Assembly: GCA_032622095.1 (NCBI GenBank)
Contig: CP136066.1
Coordinates: 65,604,278-65,668,277 of the forward strand
DNA: 64,000 nt
Reading direction: 5' to 3'
Origin: Siphonodentalium dalli
Taxonomy: Eukaryota; Mollusca; Scaphopoda; Gadilida; Siphonodentaliidae
Below the pieces are notes generated by a model. The model was not told the DNA's origin and ran no database searches. It was given only the letters and a program-made list of their open reading frames with translations. Below are positions 34,581-47,215 of the stretch, piece by piece; the first letter of the stretch is position 1; each line of letters begins with the position of its first letter. The position numbers and the translations under genes are program-made.

Positions 34581-36820
34581 GGTACAGACTTTCATTTTTG
34601 AGGCGCGCGATCGCTCTTGCGCACCATCGCACGGCTAAAACTGAAAACCAGCGAGCGATCGATTGCACACCTAGGCCAAATACAGAGAGCGAACCTGATA
34701 ACGCTATTATCAGTGTCTACCCAGACGAGGTCACACGGTGTGACGTGTCAAATGCACTATCTGTCTGAGACTGAATGATTCGAAGCTAAAAATACATTTC
34801 TATGTACCGGTATGGCTTATGACGTCACATAAATTCCTCGAAAATCAAATCGAGACCACGTGGCCGGGAGATGTTGATATTTATTCTGTCAGCTTGGAAT
34901 CTGAGTATTAAATTGATTCCTTATTAATTATTATGAATCGCATTTAATATAGGAGCATGTAGAATATAAAACATAGTGTGTAACATTCACTTGTGTTTAT
35001 GGATAGTGGATTAAGCAGTGTTAAACCATCAAAGAGATTCACTGGACATCGATCGTGAGTAAACAAATTCAATTTACGCGGCATTTATGAATGTATTTCC
35101 GCTGTTTATTTTATCTTGATAGAAACCGCGCGCCTGGCCAAAACCCAGCGAGCGGGACTCTGCGCGCCTACATTTTCTAAAAATGAAAGTCTGCCAGTAT
35201 ACATGTATGTGTACATGTACATATGTACATGTAATAAGTAATAATTTAGAAATAACAGTTACCAAATTATGAAAGTTTCCTCAATAATATCCTAATAGTA
35301 TACATGTAGAATAATGATCATATTAAGAATGCGTTATTTTCCGCAAAACACTTTGTGTGAGCGGAGCGTTTGTATATATAAAATACAGCATGTAAATAGT
35401 GAGCGATAAGCAAAATACCGTGGTGAAAATTTGATATAACCCTTTCTTTACTAAATGGATTCTCCCACCAAGTAAAAAAGAATTTATTTGAATGATCTAT
35501 TATTCATTCAGAGGGGTGTTCAGGAAATGCAAGCAGATGACAACAGACTAACAGATAATACATACATGTACATGTGTAGAAGGATATCTATTACTTGGTT
35601 GGAAATGTTCAGAAAAGTTCAACAAACGACTTTATCTGAACACTTCCCACAACATCTACTTGTCAATAAGCATTTAGTAAATGAAGGGTTAATATATGAT
35701 TCTCAATAGAACTAGAGGTGGGCGGTCCCCAAGCCTGAATTTAGTGTGGCTGACATTTGCGGAATGAGGTCCCCAGAGGGCTAGCATCACCAAATTCACC
35801 CTCTGGGAACCTCATTCAGCTTAGGCCTCTCTGTATGGGAGGCATTGGGTCAGATTCCACAGTTGAAGTTGGCGATGTTCAGCCATTAATTACTTTGATT
35901 ATGCGATTTAACTTGGATTAAATTAAATTTTAATTGGAAATACCCATGATCAGTGTGTTGGTGAACTGCTTGGTGAACTTTCAAGCACCGTACATCTATA
36001 AAATGGCTTTGTTGATGTCAAATGATCCAATATTCCCAATATTCAATAAATTGTGACCTACAAAACTTGAAAATATAAGGGTACATGTAACATAACTTGC
36101 TGAATGCTGATATAAGCCCAAGTTGCCAGGAAATGATATGGGGCTATTGGTTCATTTCTTTCACCTTTCATATGCTTCAGAACAACCAAACAGCCCCCAT
36201 TTTAGGTTTACTTTAAAAAGTACCCCAATAGTCACAAGGGGGTACCCCCCCCCCCTCACTCAAACCTATCACCTCTGTCCCCCAAAATGTCCCCAAATTA
36301 GCCTAATCTAAAGGCGTGAAATAACGGTGGTATTTCTAAAAAAATTCATATACATGTACATGTATATGCAGTGGGGGTCTACTCGGTGTTGAGTGTTTTG
36401 CTTATCGCATACTCTTTACATACATGTAGATGTACTGTTTGTTTACATAAGATGACGTTTGCTTACATACAATGTAACACAAAGTACTAACATAACAACA
36501 TGCTGAAATTAATGTGATACATGTATTTATGATTGGTATAAGAACAAGAATTTGTTTATAATATTAATTCTGTTTATGGCGGTTTTAACGGATGTTTTAA
36601 CAGCTATACCCAGCGCCATCACTTACCCAATCTTTAAAAAGATCCTCATGGACATATATCATAATTTTCTTCAACGTCTGGTGTGACAACCCGCTAATAC
36701 CTGTAGGGCTGTAGACCGTGTATCATAACCTAACGGCATGTATCGTAACTCCACCGCAGTGACCGTTTCCATACTGCTGTCATTGCCAATTCATTAAAAG
36801 CGACACATCACATATTCATT
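34581..36820. other. No gene recognised; GC-rich inverted motifs and a hairpin
   Basis: CAGACTTTCATTTTT...GGCGCGC at 34590-34610 is echoed in reverse complement near 35125-35195. CCAGAGGGCTAGCATCACCA near 35775 is followed by an imperfect CCCTCTGGGAACCTCATTC match, forming a hairpin. Otherwise nothing supported. Confidence 0.5.
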
Positions 36821-36859
36821 ATTAGCTCAACGACGTCCATGTGTGCGTGTGTGTGTCCG

Positions 36860-38085
36860 TCAACAATTTCATTTGGCGCGGGCTACAGGTCGTACCTTTG
36901 GTCTGATCTTTATCAAATTTGTCATGAATGTTGACATTGACATGTAGATGGGAACAGGTCATTTTGGGTCATTGGCCAAAAAACATGGCGACTGACAGCC
37001 ATCTTGGATTTCAAAATTAAATCGATTGGCGTGGTCTACATGTCTTACTGTTTGTCTGATCATCATGAAATTTATCATGGATGTTAACGAGTCATTTTGT
37101 GGTTGTTCCACCAAAAAACATGGCTGCCAGCAGCCATCTTTGATTTTACTCTTTGCATGACTAAATCCTTTGGCGCGGGCTACAGGTCGTAGCTTTGGTA
37201 GGATCTTCATGAAATTTGTCATGGATGTTAACAATGACATGTAGATTGGAAAGAATCCTTTTGGGGTCATTCGGCCAAAATACATCTTGGATTTTACTCT
37301 TTGCTTGACTAAATCCTTCAGCACAGGCTCTAGGTTGTACATTTGGTCATATCATTATGATATTTGTCATCGCTATTGACATGTAGATGACATGTAGATG
37401 TGAACGAGTCATTTTGGGGTAGTTTGACCAAAAAACATGGCCACCAGCAGCCATCTTGGATTTTACTCTTTGCATGACTAAATCCTTTGGCACAGGCTAC
37501 ATGTCCTTACTTTGGTCAGATCATTATGAAATTTGTCATGAATGTTGATGTTGACATGTGGATGGGAGTGAGTCATTTTGGGGTCATTTGGCCAGAAAAC
37601 ATGGCCGGCAGCGGTCATCTTGGATTTCAAAATTCAATCCATTAGCACGGGCCACAGGTCGCATCTTTTGTCTGATCATTATTAAATTTGTCATGGATGT
37701 TAAAATGGACATGTAGATGGGAAATGAGTAATTTTGGGGTTGTTCGGCCAAAAACATGGCCGCCAGCAGCCATCTTGGATTATACTCTTTGCATGACTAA
37801 ATTCTTTGTCAAGGGCTACAAGTCGAATCATTGGTCCAATCATCATGAGATTTGTAATGGATGTTAACAATTACATGTAGATGGGAAAAGGTTCATTTTG
37901 AATTCAACCAAGAAACCTGGTCGCCAGCAGCCATCTTGTATTTTACTCTTTACACGACTAAATCCTTTGACACCGGCTACAGGTCGTATCTTTTGTCGGA
38001 TCATCATGAAATTTGTGAAGGATGTTAACAATGACATGTAAATAGGAAGGAGTCTTTTAAATCTTGGATTTTAATCTTTGCATAA
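36860..38085 (+). repeat. ~155-bp tandem array, about 7-8 diverged units
   Basis: Each unit has GGCTACAGGTCGTA..TTTGG, GATCATCATGAAATTTGTCA, GATGTTAACAATGACATGTA, GATGGGAA, then TTTTGGGGTCATTCGGCC, AAAAACATGGCCGCCAGCAG and CCATCTTGGATTTTACTC. The CCAAAAAACATGG landmark recurs near 36973, 37125, 37428, 37590, 37745 and 37905. The lead-in at 36825 (TTAGCTCAACGACG, GTGTCCGTCAACAATTTC) is a typical head of a dispersed repeat. No complete coding frame. Confidence 0.9.
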
Positions 38086-38299
38086 CTAGGCCTTTCAACT
38101 TTCCATATTCCTAATCGCTCCATTAACTGTAACACATGAAATTATTCCCTTTCCTCATTGAGCTACAGTGTCATTGACACTTTCATAATTACATTTCAGT
38201 CAATTCACATTTTCAGCTGCATATACATGTATACCGGTATGTGAACCAATTTCATCATTACAGAAATTGCAAATTCATCGTTGATTCCATCATCTCAAC

Positions 38300-38700
38300 A
38301 TTTCATTAAAGTGAGACTTTATGTTCACACATCGATTCATTCAGGCAACATTTTTTTTCCATTTCTACACTGGTCATTGCATTGATCGTCTTCAATGGGG
38401 ATAATCTATAATTATATATATGTATATCATTGTTAACTATTAAAGTGACATTTCTCTTCCTCCCAATCGATATTGCATTAAAATGACGCTTCATATTCAT
38501 TACACTTCATTCAATAATTTCTGTTTCTACATCACTTATTGCATTAATTGCCTTCAGGTAAGGTAAGCTATGTCCGACTCAAATATTAAAGTGACGCATC
38601 ATATTCACTACACTTTATTTCTTTTTCTACATAGTTTACACGTATTGCATTGATTGCCTGCAGCTAAGGTAATCTATGTCCGACTCAAATAATACAAATA
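38300..38700 (+). repeat. Diverged ~115-bp tandem duplication
   Basis: TATTGCATT.ATTGCCT.CAG.TAAGGTAA.CTATGTCCGACTCAAAT occurs near 38538 and 38650, separated by AAAGTGACGC.TCATATTCA.TACACTT copies near 38480 and 38590. Older units appear back to 38370. Confidence 0.7.
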
Positions 38701-38781
38701 TTAGAGGCATTCCATTTCCATCCATTAATTCTAAGGAAACTTCTGCTGTGATATATATATGTATACACATGTATATACATA

Positions 38782-39302
38782 CAGGGTACTACATGTGCTA
38801 CACCACTCGGAGAAATGTCTGTGTCATCACACTAAAATACCATGTTAGAACTTGAATTGATATATTCGCAATCGTATATAGTCACCAATAGCCGGGTTAC
38901 TACCGTAGTACCTGACATTGCCTATCTAGTGAACTATTCAAACCCAACAGGCCTGGTTGATTTCACTGTGGGATGGTGGTTCACTTCCATCCTCAAGCTA
39001 CTTTTCTTTTCTGACATGCAGGGGTAGATATGCTTGAGGCCCCACCACAGTTAAATTCGCACCAGGTTCTCAGCTATTATTATCTTATGTTCGAACTTTA
39101 CTCATATGTTTGGACTGATCATAACCATGATTTCAATGCTGGGTTTGAATAGTTCACTAGATGGGCAATGTCCGTTACTACGGTAGTAACCCGGCTATTG
39201 GTGACTATATACGATTACGAATATATTAATCCAAGTTCTAGCATGGTATTTGTGTGACGACACAGACATTTCTCCGAGTGGTGTAACACATGCAGTACCC
39301 TG
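38782..39302. mobile_element. MITE with ~163-bp terminal inverted repeats and TA target duplication
   Basis: Starts CAGGGTACTACATGTG and ends CACATGCAGTACCCTG, flanked by TA (38780-38781 and 39303-39304). The arms run to about 38946 and from about 39140 with high identity, including CCACTCGGAGAAATGTCTGT, CCGGGTTACTAC and AGTGAACTATTCAAACCCA. The ~190-bp centre has no transposase. CAGGG ends and a TA duplication fit a Tc1/mariner-mobilised element (inference). Confidence 0.88.
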
Positions 39303-39309
39303 TATGGTA

Positions 39310-40960
39310 CATCATATAATTATTGTAACGTTGAACTTAATGATCAACTTGGTGGTTGCTCCATTACGTGTCACGTACGATCATATTACAATAACGACCG
39401 TTATAACATAACATTTTCTTTTGAATCAAACAATATTGTGTTTCATTCACTGTTAACATTAACTTAAGTGTTAAATAAAGTCAACTCGAACCTTGACAAA
39501 GTTAACTCGTTGTACCCTGCTCTAATTCCACACAATCATTCAGTGAGCTTGGGAACAAGAAGGTTGTATTTTAAATCGGTAACGGCCAAACTATGATCAG
39601 GCACATATATACAGCGTCATAATACTATTTAATTTCTTTAAAACAAAAAAAATCATTAACTAGGCCGATATAACACGCATTATTTATTGGTAATAATTTG
39701 TCAAGGTACGAGTGCAGCTGCTCACGCCTCCTTCGGTTGAGACCGTGCAACAAAACATCGTATAAAGCAAACTTCAGCAAATTATGCGCGTCAGAAACAG
39801 GCACAAATTTAAGCACCCCGACTGAGTTTTAAAGTTACACATTCAAAACATGTCCATACTGACATTAAAGTGACACAATGACGTTAACGTTGGCACATTT
39901 TGGCTATTATTAAAATATACCCATTGAAGACATTACAGAAAACTTAAATTCTGAGACACATCTGCGTTAATATCTTTGTGAAGAAGTGTCCAGTTTGAAA
40001 ATAACTCAATAAATGAGAGTAAATGCGATGTCTTCTTGACCCTGGGCCAATGCATTATCTTATATATGCGAGGCGACCTATAAGAGAATGCATTGGCCTA
40101 ACAATTTTTTACAATTTTAATAATTTGTTCTTGTATTCTTTAACAATTTTATAATTTCACCCAAAATCCCGACTTACGACTGGATTTGATATGGCGGGTC
40201 ACATATTAATAGTCTTGACATTTTTCACACGCGAACAAGATGCTGAGTGTCTCTTTCTCTATTTGCGCATAATTAACTTCTGACGGGGTTAGCGAACGAC
40301 GTCCATATGCAACTGGCATCCATTTGTCATCACGTTTTTGTTCAAATAGAGCGCCAAGGCCTGTACTTGAGCTATCACATGACACTTTTACTTGTGAAAT
40401 TTAATTCGTCTCCAAATCAGATGAAACTTTGAATGTAACATCTACCATATACGTTGATCACGAAGCTGCAAACATATCGTAAATTCGTGCGAAATTGGCG
40501 GAGATTTTGGCCATCCAATTTTGAATTTGGGCCTATATGCTTTCCAATAACCAAAGTGTTATTCGGGTCCGAATCAGATGAAATTTGTATTATGCAATCC
40601 ATGTTAGCGGCAGATCGCAAAACTGAAAAGAATTTTAAAATCCGTTGGAAACTAACGGAGTTACGGGCCCTCAAACTTCGCATTTTGTGCCAGGGTTGAT
40701 GTTTTCCCAATCCCGTCACCCAATTTCGAGGCAGGGGTGGGGTCACGTCCAAACACTTGAGATCAACCTACACATGTTACACCATAGCAGTATAATAATA
40801 GGGAAAATCATGAGTGGAAAGAATCGCAGTTTAGGGACGAAAATATGAAGTATGGTGAGTATATGTTGTCCTAACATGTGTAGGTTGAACTTCCAACTTC
40901 GGGGTCTCGACGGAATCTGAAAGAACTCGAAAAATAAGTGTGACAAACTGCAAACCGTTT
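39310..40960. other. No gene recognised; inverted motif at 40764-40887
   Basis: CAACCTACACATGTTA (40764-40779) is exactly inverted at 40872-40887. GTGGTTGCTCC.TACGTG.CACGTACGAT at 39350 recurs at 47306. No coding exon is supported. Confidence 0.5.
40040..40160. mobile_element. Partial copy of the palindromic MITE M2 (see 48740-49140)
   Basis: CCCTGGGCCAATGCATTATC...GAGAATGCATTGGC followed by CAATTTT...TTCTTTAACAATTTTATAAT matches 48887-49030. The hairpin here has lost about 17 bp from its centre (52 bp instead of 69). Confidence 0.8.
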
Positions 40961-41199
40961 TGGCGGCAAATTATTTTTTCCGGTCGTTCCGGGGGTCCGA
41001 AAGTCCGGAACGAGGGTGGAAGTTCCTAGTCGTTCCGGAACGAACAATGGCAGACTGAAAAAAAAAAAAACGTTGATGGAGAGCATCAAACTCGACCTAA
41101 CTAACGTTTCGAAAAAAAAACTTCCTGAAATTTTTTTCTCCCGAGTAAAATTTGCATTGTCACTCGAAATTCGCCGTTTTTCCATCCGTTCTGGGTCGT

Positions 41200-43527
41200 T
41201 CCGGCCCGTTCCGGGTTCGATATCCAGGCAACGAGACACTTTATTCGGAAAAATGCAACGTTATCGACGTAAGGGGTTCGTTATGAGTATCAACAATGAA
41301 TTACAACGCAAAATTGGCAGGGATGCGGCCGTGACGGGGGGTTGAAGAAAACGGAGAATAAGTAGGCGACGTTATGTCGTCGCCGATTCCAAGCTGTGTG
41401 GCAAACAAATTATTTTCCGGCAAACCAAAAACATCAAAAATGAATTTTTTTTTCTTTGAAACGGTTAAGCTAATTGACACGCATGGTAGCACAGACACGA
41501 TATTTGTCATGGGATCCCAAGAGAGCTCAAAATGGGATTTATGTCTCGTAAAAAGGCAATTTACATGTTATAACTCAATAATAAAAAACACTCCTAGTCG
41601 CCATTCTAATATGTTTAGCACCATATACTTCATTTCCGTCGGTTCCATTTGTCACAGGAGTATTTTCGGTAGGTATGACGAACGGGGCGAATCATCTGAC
41701 CTGCGTAGGGGAGGCGTTAAAAGATAGGGAGAAAAGTAGACGAAATTCCATTCTAGGTCGTTCCAGACCGTTCCAGGCTCGGTGTCCATACAAATTGAGG
41801 CGCGTTTACCTGAATGGTGCTATGCTATCAATATAAGGGATGCATTAGAAATATTCGAGCTGAAATCAAGCACAAAATTGACAGGGATGCGGCCGTGAGA
41901 GGGGGTTGAAGAAAACGGAGAATAAGTAGACGACGATATATCGTCGCCTGGCAAGAAATTGATTTTTCCGGCAAACCAAAAACATCCAAAATGATTTTTT
42001 TTTCTTTAAATCGGTTAAGCTAATTGACACGCATGGTAGCACAGACACGATATTTGTCATGGGATCCCAAGAGAGCTCACAACGGGATTTATGTCTCGTA
42101 AAAAGGCAATTTACATGTTATAACTCAATAATTAAAAACTCCCCTAGTCGCCATTTTAATATGTTTAGCACCTTATACTTCATTTCCGTCGGTTCCATTT
42201 GTCACAGGAGTATTTTCGGTAGGTATGACGAACGGGGCGAATCATCTGACCTGCGTAGGGGAGTGGTTGAAAGATAGGGAGAAAAGTAGACGAAATTCCA
42301 TTCTAGGTCGTTCCAGACCGTTCCAGGCTCGGTATCCATACACATTGAGGCGCGTTTACCTGACTGGTGCTATGCTATCAATATAAGGGATGCACTAGAA
42401 ATATTCGAGTTGAAATCAAGCACAAAATTGACAGGGATGCGGCCGTGACAGGGGGTTGAAGAAAACGGAGAATAAGTAGACGACGATATGTCGTCGCGTG
42501 GCAAGAAATTGATTTTCCGGCAAACCAAAAACATCCAAAATGATTTTTTTTTCTTTAAATCGGTTAAGCTAATTGACACGCATGGTAGCACAGACAGGAT
42601 AATTGTCATGGGATCCCAAGAGAGCTCACAACGGGATTTATGTCTCGTAAAAAGGCAACTTACATGTTATAACTCAATAATAAAAAACACCCCTAGTCGC
42701 CATTTTAATATGTTTAGCACCATATACTTCATTTCCGTCGGTTCCATTTGTCACAGGAGTATTTTCGGTAGGTATGACGAACGGGGCGAATCATCTGACC
42801 TGCGTAGGGGAGGGGTTAAAAGATAGGAAGAAAAGTAGACGAAATTCCATTCTAGGTCGTTCCAGACCGTTCCAGGCTCGGTGTCCATACAAATTGAGGC
42901 GCGTTTACCTGAATGGTGCTATGCTATCAATATAAGGGATGCATTAGAAATATTCGAGCTGAAATCAAGCACAAAATTGACAGGGATGCGGCCGTGAGAG
43001 GGGCTTGAAGAAAACGGAGAATAAGTAGACGACGATATATCGTCGCCTGGCAAGAAATTGATTTTCCTGCAAACCAAAAACATCCAAAATGATTTTTTTT
43101 TCTTTAAATCGGTTAAGCTAATTGACACGCATGGTAGCACAGACAGGATATTTGTCATGGGATCCCAAGAGAGCTCACAACGGGATTTATGTCTCGTAAA
43201 AAGGCAATTTACATGTTATAACTCAATAATTAAACCCCACCCTAGTCGCCGTTTTAATATGTTTAGCACCTTATACTTTGTCGGTTCCATTTGTCACAGG
43301 AGTATTTTCGGTAGGTATGACGAACGGGGCGAATCATCTGACCTGCGTAGGGGAGGGGTTGAAAGATAGGGAGAAAAGTAGACGAAATTCCATTCTAGGT
43401 CGTTCCAGACCGTTCCAGGCTCGGTATCCATACAAATTGAGGCGCGTTTACCTGACTGGTGCTATGCTATCAATATAAGGGATGCACTAGAAATATTCGA
43501 GCTGAAATCAAGCACAGGGATGCGGAT
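41200..43527 (+). repeat. Four-unit tandem array, ~549-bp period
   Basis: The landmark GGGATCCCAAGAGAGCTCA falls at 41511, 42061, 42610 and 43159 (periods 550, 549, 549). Units share GGTTAAGCTAATTGACACGC, GTCGGTTCCATTTGTCACAG, GGTCGTTCCAGACCGTTCCA and CGACGATAT.TCGTCGC. The last three units differ at few positions; the first is more diverged, and a decayed edge reaches back to ~41200. The array ends where the direct repeat at 43526 begins. ORFs recur in every unit on both strands, so they follow the repeat. No known domain is visible. Confidence 0.95.
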
Positions 43528-43840
43528 TCTGCATGAAAAGGGTTTAAAATTGGACAATATATCCCTCTCAAAATGTATATTAACATTTCCTCTTCAATTT
43601 AGTAATATTATGGTATATAAGGACATACTTCAGTTATACAAGATGCATTAGCTAGTAAAATTGAAAAAAAAGCTAAAATTTTTGGCTTTATTTTGAGGAT
43701 TGACACTAATTTTCAGGATGCCTCATATTGGAAATATAAACCACTACTGCTCGATATAATCCATTTTTGATTTCAGTAAGGTCTATATTTTGATAAAATA
43801 CTATAAGAAACGCTGTTATTCACACATATACATATATATA
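43526..43840 (+). repeat. Near-identical ~315-bp direct repeat, left copy
   Basis: Matches 44414-44727 almost base for base; one A more in an A run and a single T/G-type difference are visible. Begins ATTCTGCATGAAAAGGGTTT and ends ACACATATACATATATATA. It could be one end of a small LTR-like element (LTR ~310 bp, internal ~570 bp), but no primer-binding site or clear target duplication was found. Confidence 0.93.
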
Positions 43841-44413
43841 AGAAAAATTTGAATTTTACGAAATTTCACGTCTCACCATGATAAGTTGTTATTTCCATAT
43901 TTTCTTATTTTCAAATGATAATGACCACATTTTGGACAGATTTAAAGAAGAAACGCATGGATTCGCCTGTAGATAGTAAAGACAGTGATAAATCTGGTAA
44001 TTTTGCATGGATGTCAGGTACCATTAGGGGGTCAGTGGGTCTAAAGCCCCCCTCCCACAATTTTGAGGAGTGTTAGCCCCCCCCCCCCCCATTGGGAAAA
44101 TGTGTCATTTGACCCAATTAAGCTTTTCCGGCACCCAGTAGCCTTATCTGGGACCGTAGCCCCACCCCAAGTCGGGGGGTGGGGTGATGGCATCACCACT
44201 AGAGTTACTGTCGTGCAAAACTGTCATGGCAGCTTTGTTAAACAGACAGCATGCCCTGCCATCTGGTAAAATGTAATGCCTGAGGCTGTGTCTGATGTTG
44301 TATCATAATGTTTCGATATTTAAATTGACTTATGGTTGCTTTACATTGCTATTAAAATATTTTTTATTTTTATTTTCTGTTAATTTTGGTAAATATTTAT
44401 TATAAATTGCCAA

Positions 44414-44727
44414 ATTCTGCATGAAAAGGGTTTAAAATAGGACAATATATCCCTCTCAAAATGTATATTAACATTTCCTCTTCAATTTAGTAATATTATG
44501 GTATATAAGGACATACTTCAGTTATACAAGATGCATTAGCTAGTAAAATTGAAAAAAAGCTAAAATTTTTTGCTTTATTTTGAGGATTGACACTAATTTT
44601 CAGGATGCCTCATATTGGAAATATAAACCACTACTGCTCGATATAATCCATTTTTGATTTCAGTAAGGTCTATATTTTGATAAAATACTATAAGAAACGC
44701 TGTTATTCACACATATACATATATATA
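44414..44727 (+). repeat. Near-identical ~315-bp direct repeat, right copy
   Basis: Second copy of 43526-43840, same orientation, 888 bp downstream. The 573 bp between them include G/C runs (near 44078) and no coding frame. Confidence 0.93.
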
Positions 44728-45350
44728 GGAATCAGGGAGCTAAATGTGTTCTAGAGTCGGGGAGCGAGTACACCGTGGAACCCTAAAGGTGAAGGTAACT
44801 GAAGAATGACCTTCACCTGATACATGCGACACGTTATTAAAGGATGACATAGCGTTTATTTCATTTGTACATAATATCTAAATAATTTAAACTGGTGAAT
44901 GAATGGGGGAACGGATTTTTGTGAGCTGGAAATGTATTTAACTAGCTGTTGTAGATCTGGGTTTTTCCAGATCAAATTTGGCTGTGAGATAGCCCTGTCG
45001 TACACTTGGGGATTTATTTTAAAAAGTAAACACATGACCTATGATTTTTCATTTTTCATTTTTCATTTTGCATTTTCGTGATCAACTGGTGTCAATCTAG
45101 CTGGGTAAACATCACTGGTATGGCCTGCAGGCTTCAATTCAGCGAATTTGGGCGAAACGTTAACACTGTCGCCTATGGGTAACCATTTAGTTCCGTGATT
45201 CCAGGATACCAGCCCTTGGAATCCCGCATTAAGAATAATCAACACTGTATATGCAGTTTAATTTAAACCAATAACATGGTTAGTTTTCTTCTCAATATTA
45301 GTGTAAATCACGGATCACGCTAAGGGGGAACCAGATACGTGAATTTTCAA
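44728..45350. other. No gene confidently recognised
   Basis: A minus-strand frame at 45063-45245 reads somewhat protein-like (TKWLPIGDSVNVS) but is only 60 codons and matches no family I know. Confidence 0.45.
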
Positions 45351-45353
45351 AAA

Positions 45354-46732
45354 ATCTCAATTTCAAACTATCAACTTGAAGTGGGAAATCATTATCCTCT
45401 GTAACCAACACCTGTTCACCCTCACACAAAGAGATATATGTTCAAATTATGTAAAAAAAAAAGAAAAAAAAAGTTGGTTTAAAAAAAGTCTTTTTAAGGT
45501 AGGGCGATAGATACTTTTAAGAAAAACACTGCGTTATCTAGACTATGAACACAATTAGGGTATGTGCTCAGTCTACCATCTGATATCATGACTATCTGCA
45601 AGAAAATAAATCAAACACTTTTGTTATCGTTTGAATAACCAAAACATCACAAATATTACTCGGCCACGTGTTCAATAATATATTAATATAGCAGGGTAAC
45701 CCGACTTCGTCCTGGCTGTTTCCCCTCTGCTTTCGAAAACCTCCGTGGATCTAACATCGAAAACCGTCGAAAGGCGCGATTTGACCTTGAATTGACCATT
45801 TTGAATGTCAAGGTCAGATCGGGGTCACGATTTGACCCGGACAAAAGTACACCTAGGTATCAAATTCCGTCGAAAGGCGCGATTTGACCTTGAATTGACC
45901 ATTTTGAATGTCAAGGTCAGATCGGGGTCACGATTTGACCCGGACAAAAGTACACCTAGGTATCAAATTCCGTCGAAAGGCGCGATTTGACCTTGAATTG
46001 ACAATTTTGAAGGTCAAGGTCAGGTCGGGGTGACGATTTGACCCGCACAAAACACTCCCCGGACAAAAGTAACCCTATGTATCAAATTTCGTCGAAATCC
46101 CGTCGAAAGGCGCGATTTGACCTTGAATTGACCATTTTGAAAGTCAATGTTAGGTCGGGGTCACGATTTGACCCGTCCAAAACACTCCCCGGACAAAAGT
46201 ATCCCTAGGTATAAAATTTCGTCGAAAGGCGCTATTTGACATTGAATTGACCATTGTGAAGGTCGGAGTCACGATTTGACCCGTCCAAAACACTCCCCGG
46301 ACAAAAGTATTCTAAGTATCAAATTTCGTCGAAATCCCGTCGAAAGGCGCGATTTGACCTTGAATTGACGATTTTGAAGGTCAAGGTCAGGTCGGGGTCA
46401 CGATTTGACCCGTCCAAAACACTCCCCGGACAAAAGGTATCAAATTTCGTCGAAATCCGTCTGGCAGTTTTCCCGGCCATTTCTGAAAAACAGACATAAG
46501 TCCCAAAATATATATTAGATATGGCATACATAAACTCTCAATACAGATACATCTTTTCAGACATTTTGTAGCGTTACGGTGATTTTTCCTTTTAAATAAT
46601 AAAAGGGCTGAAAATGGCTGCCAAAAACTAAAGTATGCAATGAAAAATGTGTTATTTATTTTCACGCAGACAGTCATGATTTCAGATGGCAGATTGAACG
46701 CATACCCCAGTTGGGTCTAGATAATGCAGTGT
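45354..46732. mobile_element. Fold-back element FB1, copy 1, interrupted and truncated
   Basis: Left arm 45354-45600 (ATCTCAATTTCAAACTAT, AACACCTGTTCACCCTC, GCTCAGTCTACCATCTGAT, GACTATCTGC) matches the left arm of 53379-54094 directly. The right arm survives only in part at about 46545-46732 (TTTTTCCTTTTAAATAA, CACGCAGACAGTCATGATTT) and is cut where the repeat at 46735 begins. A satellite element (45690-46515) lies between the arms. Confidence 0.75.
45690..46515 (+). repeat. Satellite element S1, copy 2 (six units of 103-130 bp)
   Basis: Head AACCCGACTTCGTCCTGGCT, then units starting GTCGAAAGGCGCGATTTGAC at 45766, 45869, 45972, 46102, 46221 and 46339, and tail CAGACATAAGTCCCAAAATA through TTAGAT near 46510. 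Units carry GACCTTGAATTGACCATTTT, GGTCACGATTTGACCCG and AACACTCCCCGGACAAAAGT. The first two units are nearly identical. Reverse complement of the 25-kb copy. The head and tail, but not the units, resemble those at 56.5-57.1 kb. Confidence 0.9.
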
Positions 46733-46734
46733 GG

Positions 46735-47215
46735 CTTTTAGCTCACCTGAGACCAAGTCTCCGGTGGAGCTATAGTCATCACTCCTCATCCGTCCAGTCG
46801 TCCATCCGTCCGTCTATCCGTCCGTCCGTCAATAATCGTCTTCTTCTCCAGAACTATAATACCGAATGGTTCACATTTGGTGTGGATGTTCCCTAGGTGA
46901 CTCACATTCAGATTTGTTCAAATGAGGTCACCAGGTCAATCAGTTGCGAAAGCAGGGCTATAGCACTAATCCTCTTCTAAGTAATTCTTAGAACGACATG
47001 CATATAAGGCCTATAGTTGTGTTTCCCTGACGACACATTCATAATATAAGCATTATGGTTATGATTATATACAACTAGTTATAGATTTAATTCCTACCAT
47101 GTCTTCAAGTTAATTAAATCAATGCCAATGAATTGGCAAGCCCATTCACATATTTAATATTTGAAGCATTTGCTCGCCTCAACCGTTTTAAGGTGAGCTG
47201 CTCGTCACTCGCCTG
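46735..47215 (+). repeat. Dispersed repeat of the TTTTAGCTCACCTGAG type
   Basis: Starts CTTTTAGCTCACCTGAGACC, has a CCATCCGTCCGTCTATCCGT tract (46795-46830), then AACTATAATACCGAATGGTT. Near 47190 the inverse AAGGTGAGCTG occurs, suggesting short inverted ends. Heads like this are common in bivalve genomes (from memory of the repeat style, not a search). Confidence 0.65.

Noticed and set aside
41016-43478. Repeated genes of about 110 codons in the 549-bp array
   Set aside because: ORFs occur on both strands in each unit and differ in length by small indels; no known fold, so no coding claim is made.
43526-44727. Confirmed LTR/TRIM retrotransposon
   Set aside because: Direct repeats fit, but no TG...CA ends, primer-binding site, polypurine tract or target duplication was found.
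45063-45245. Minus-strand 60-codon exon
   Set aside because: Reads somewhat protein-like, but too short and without a family match.
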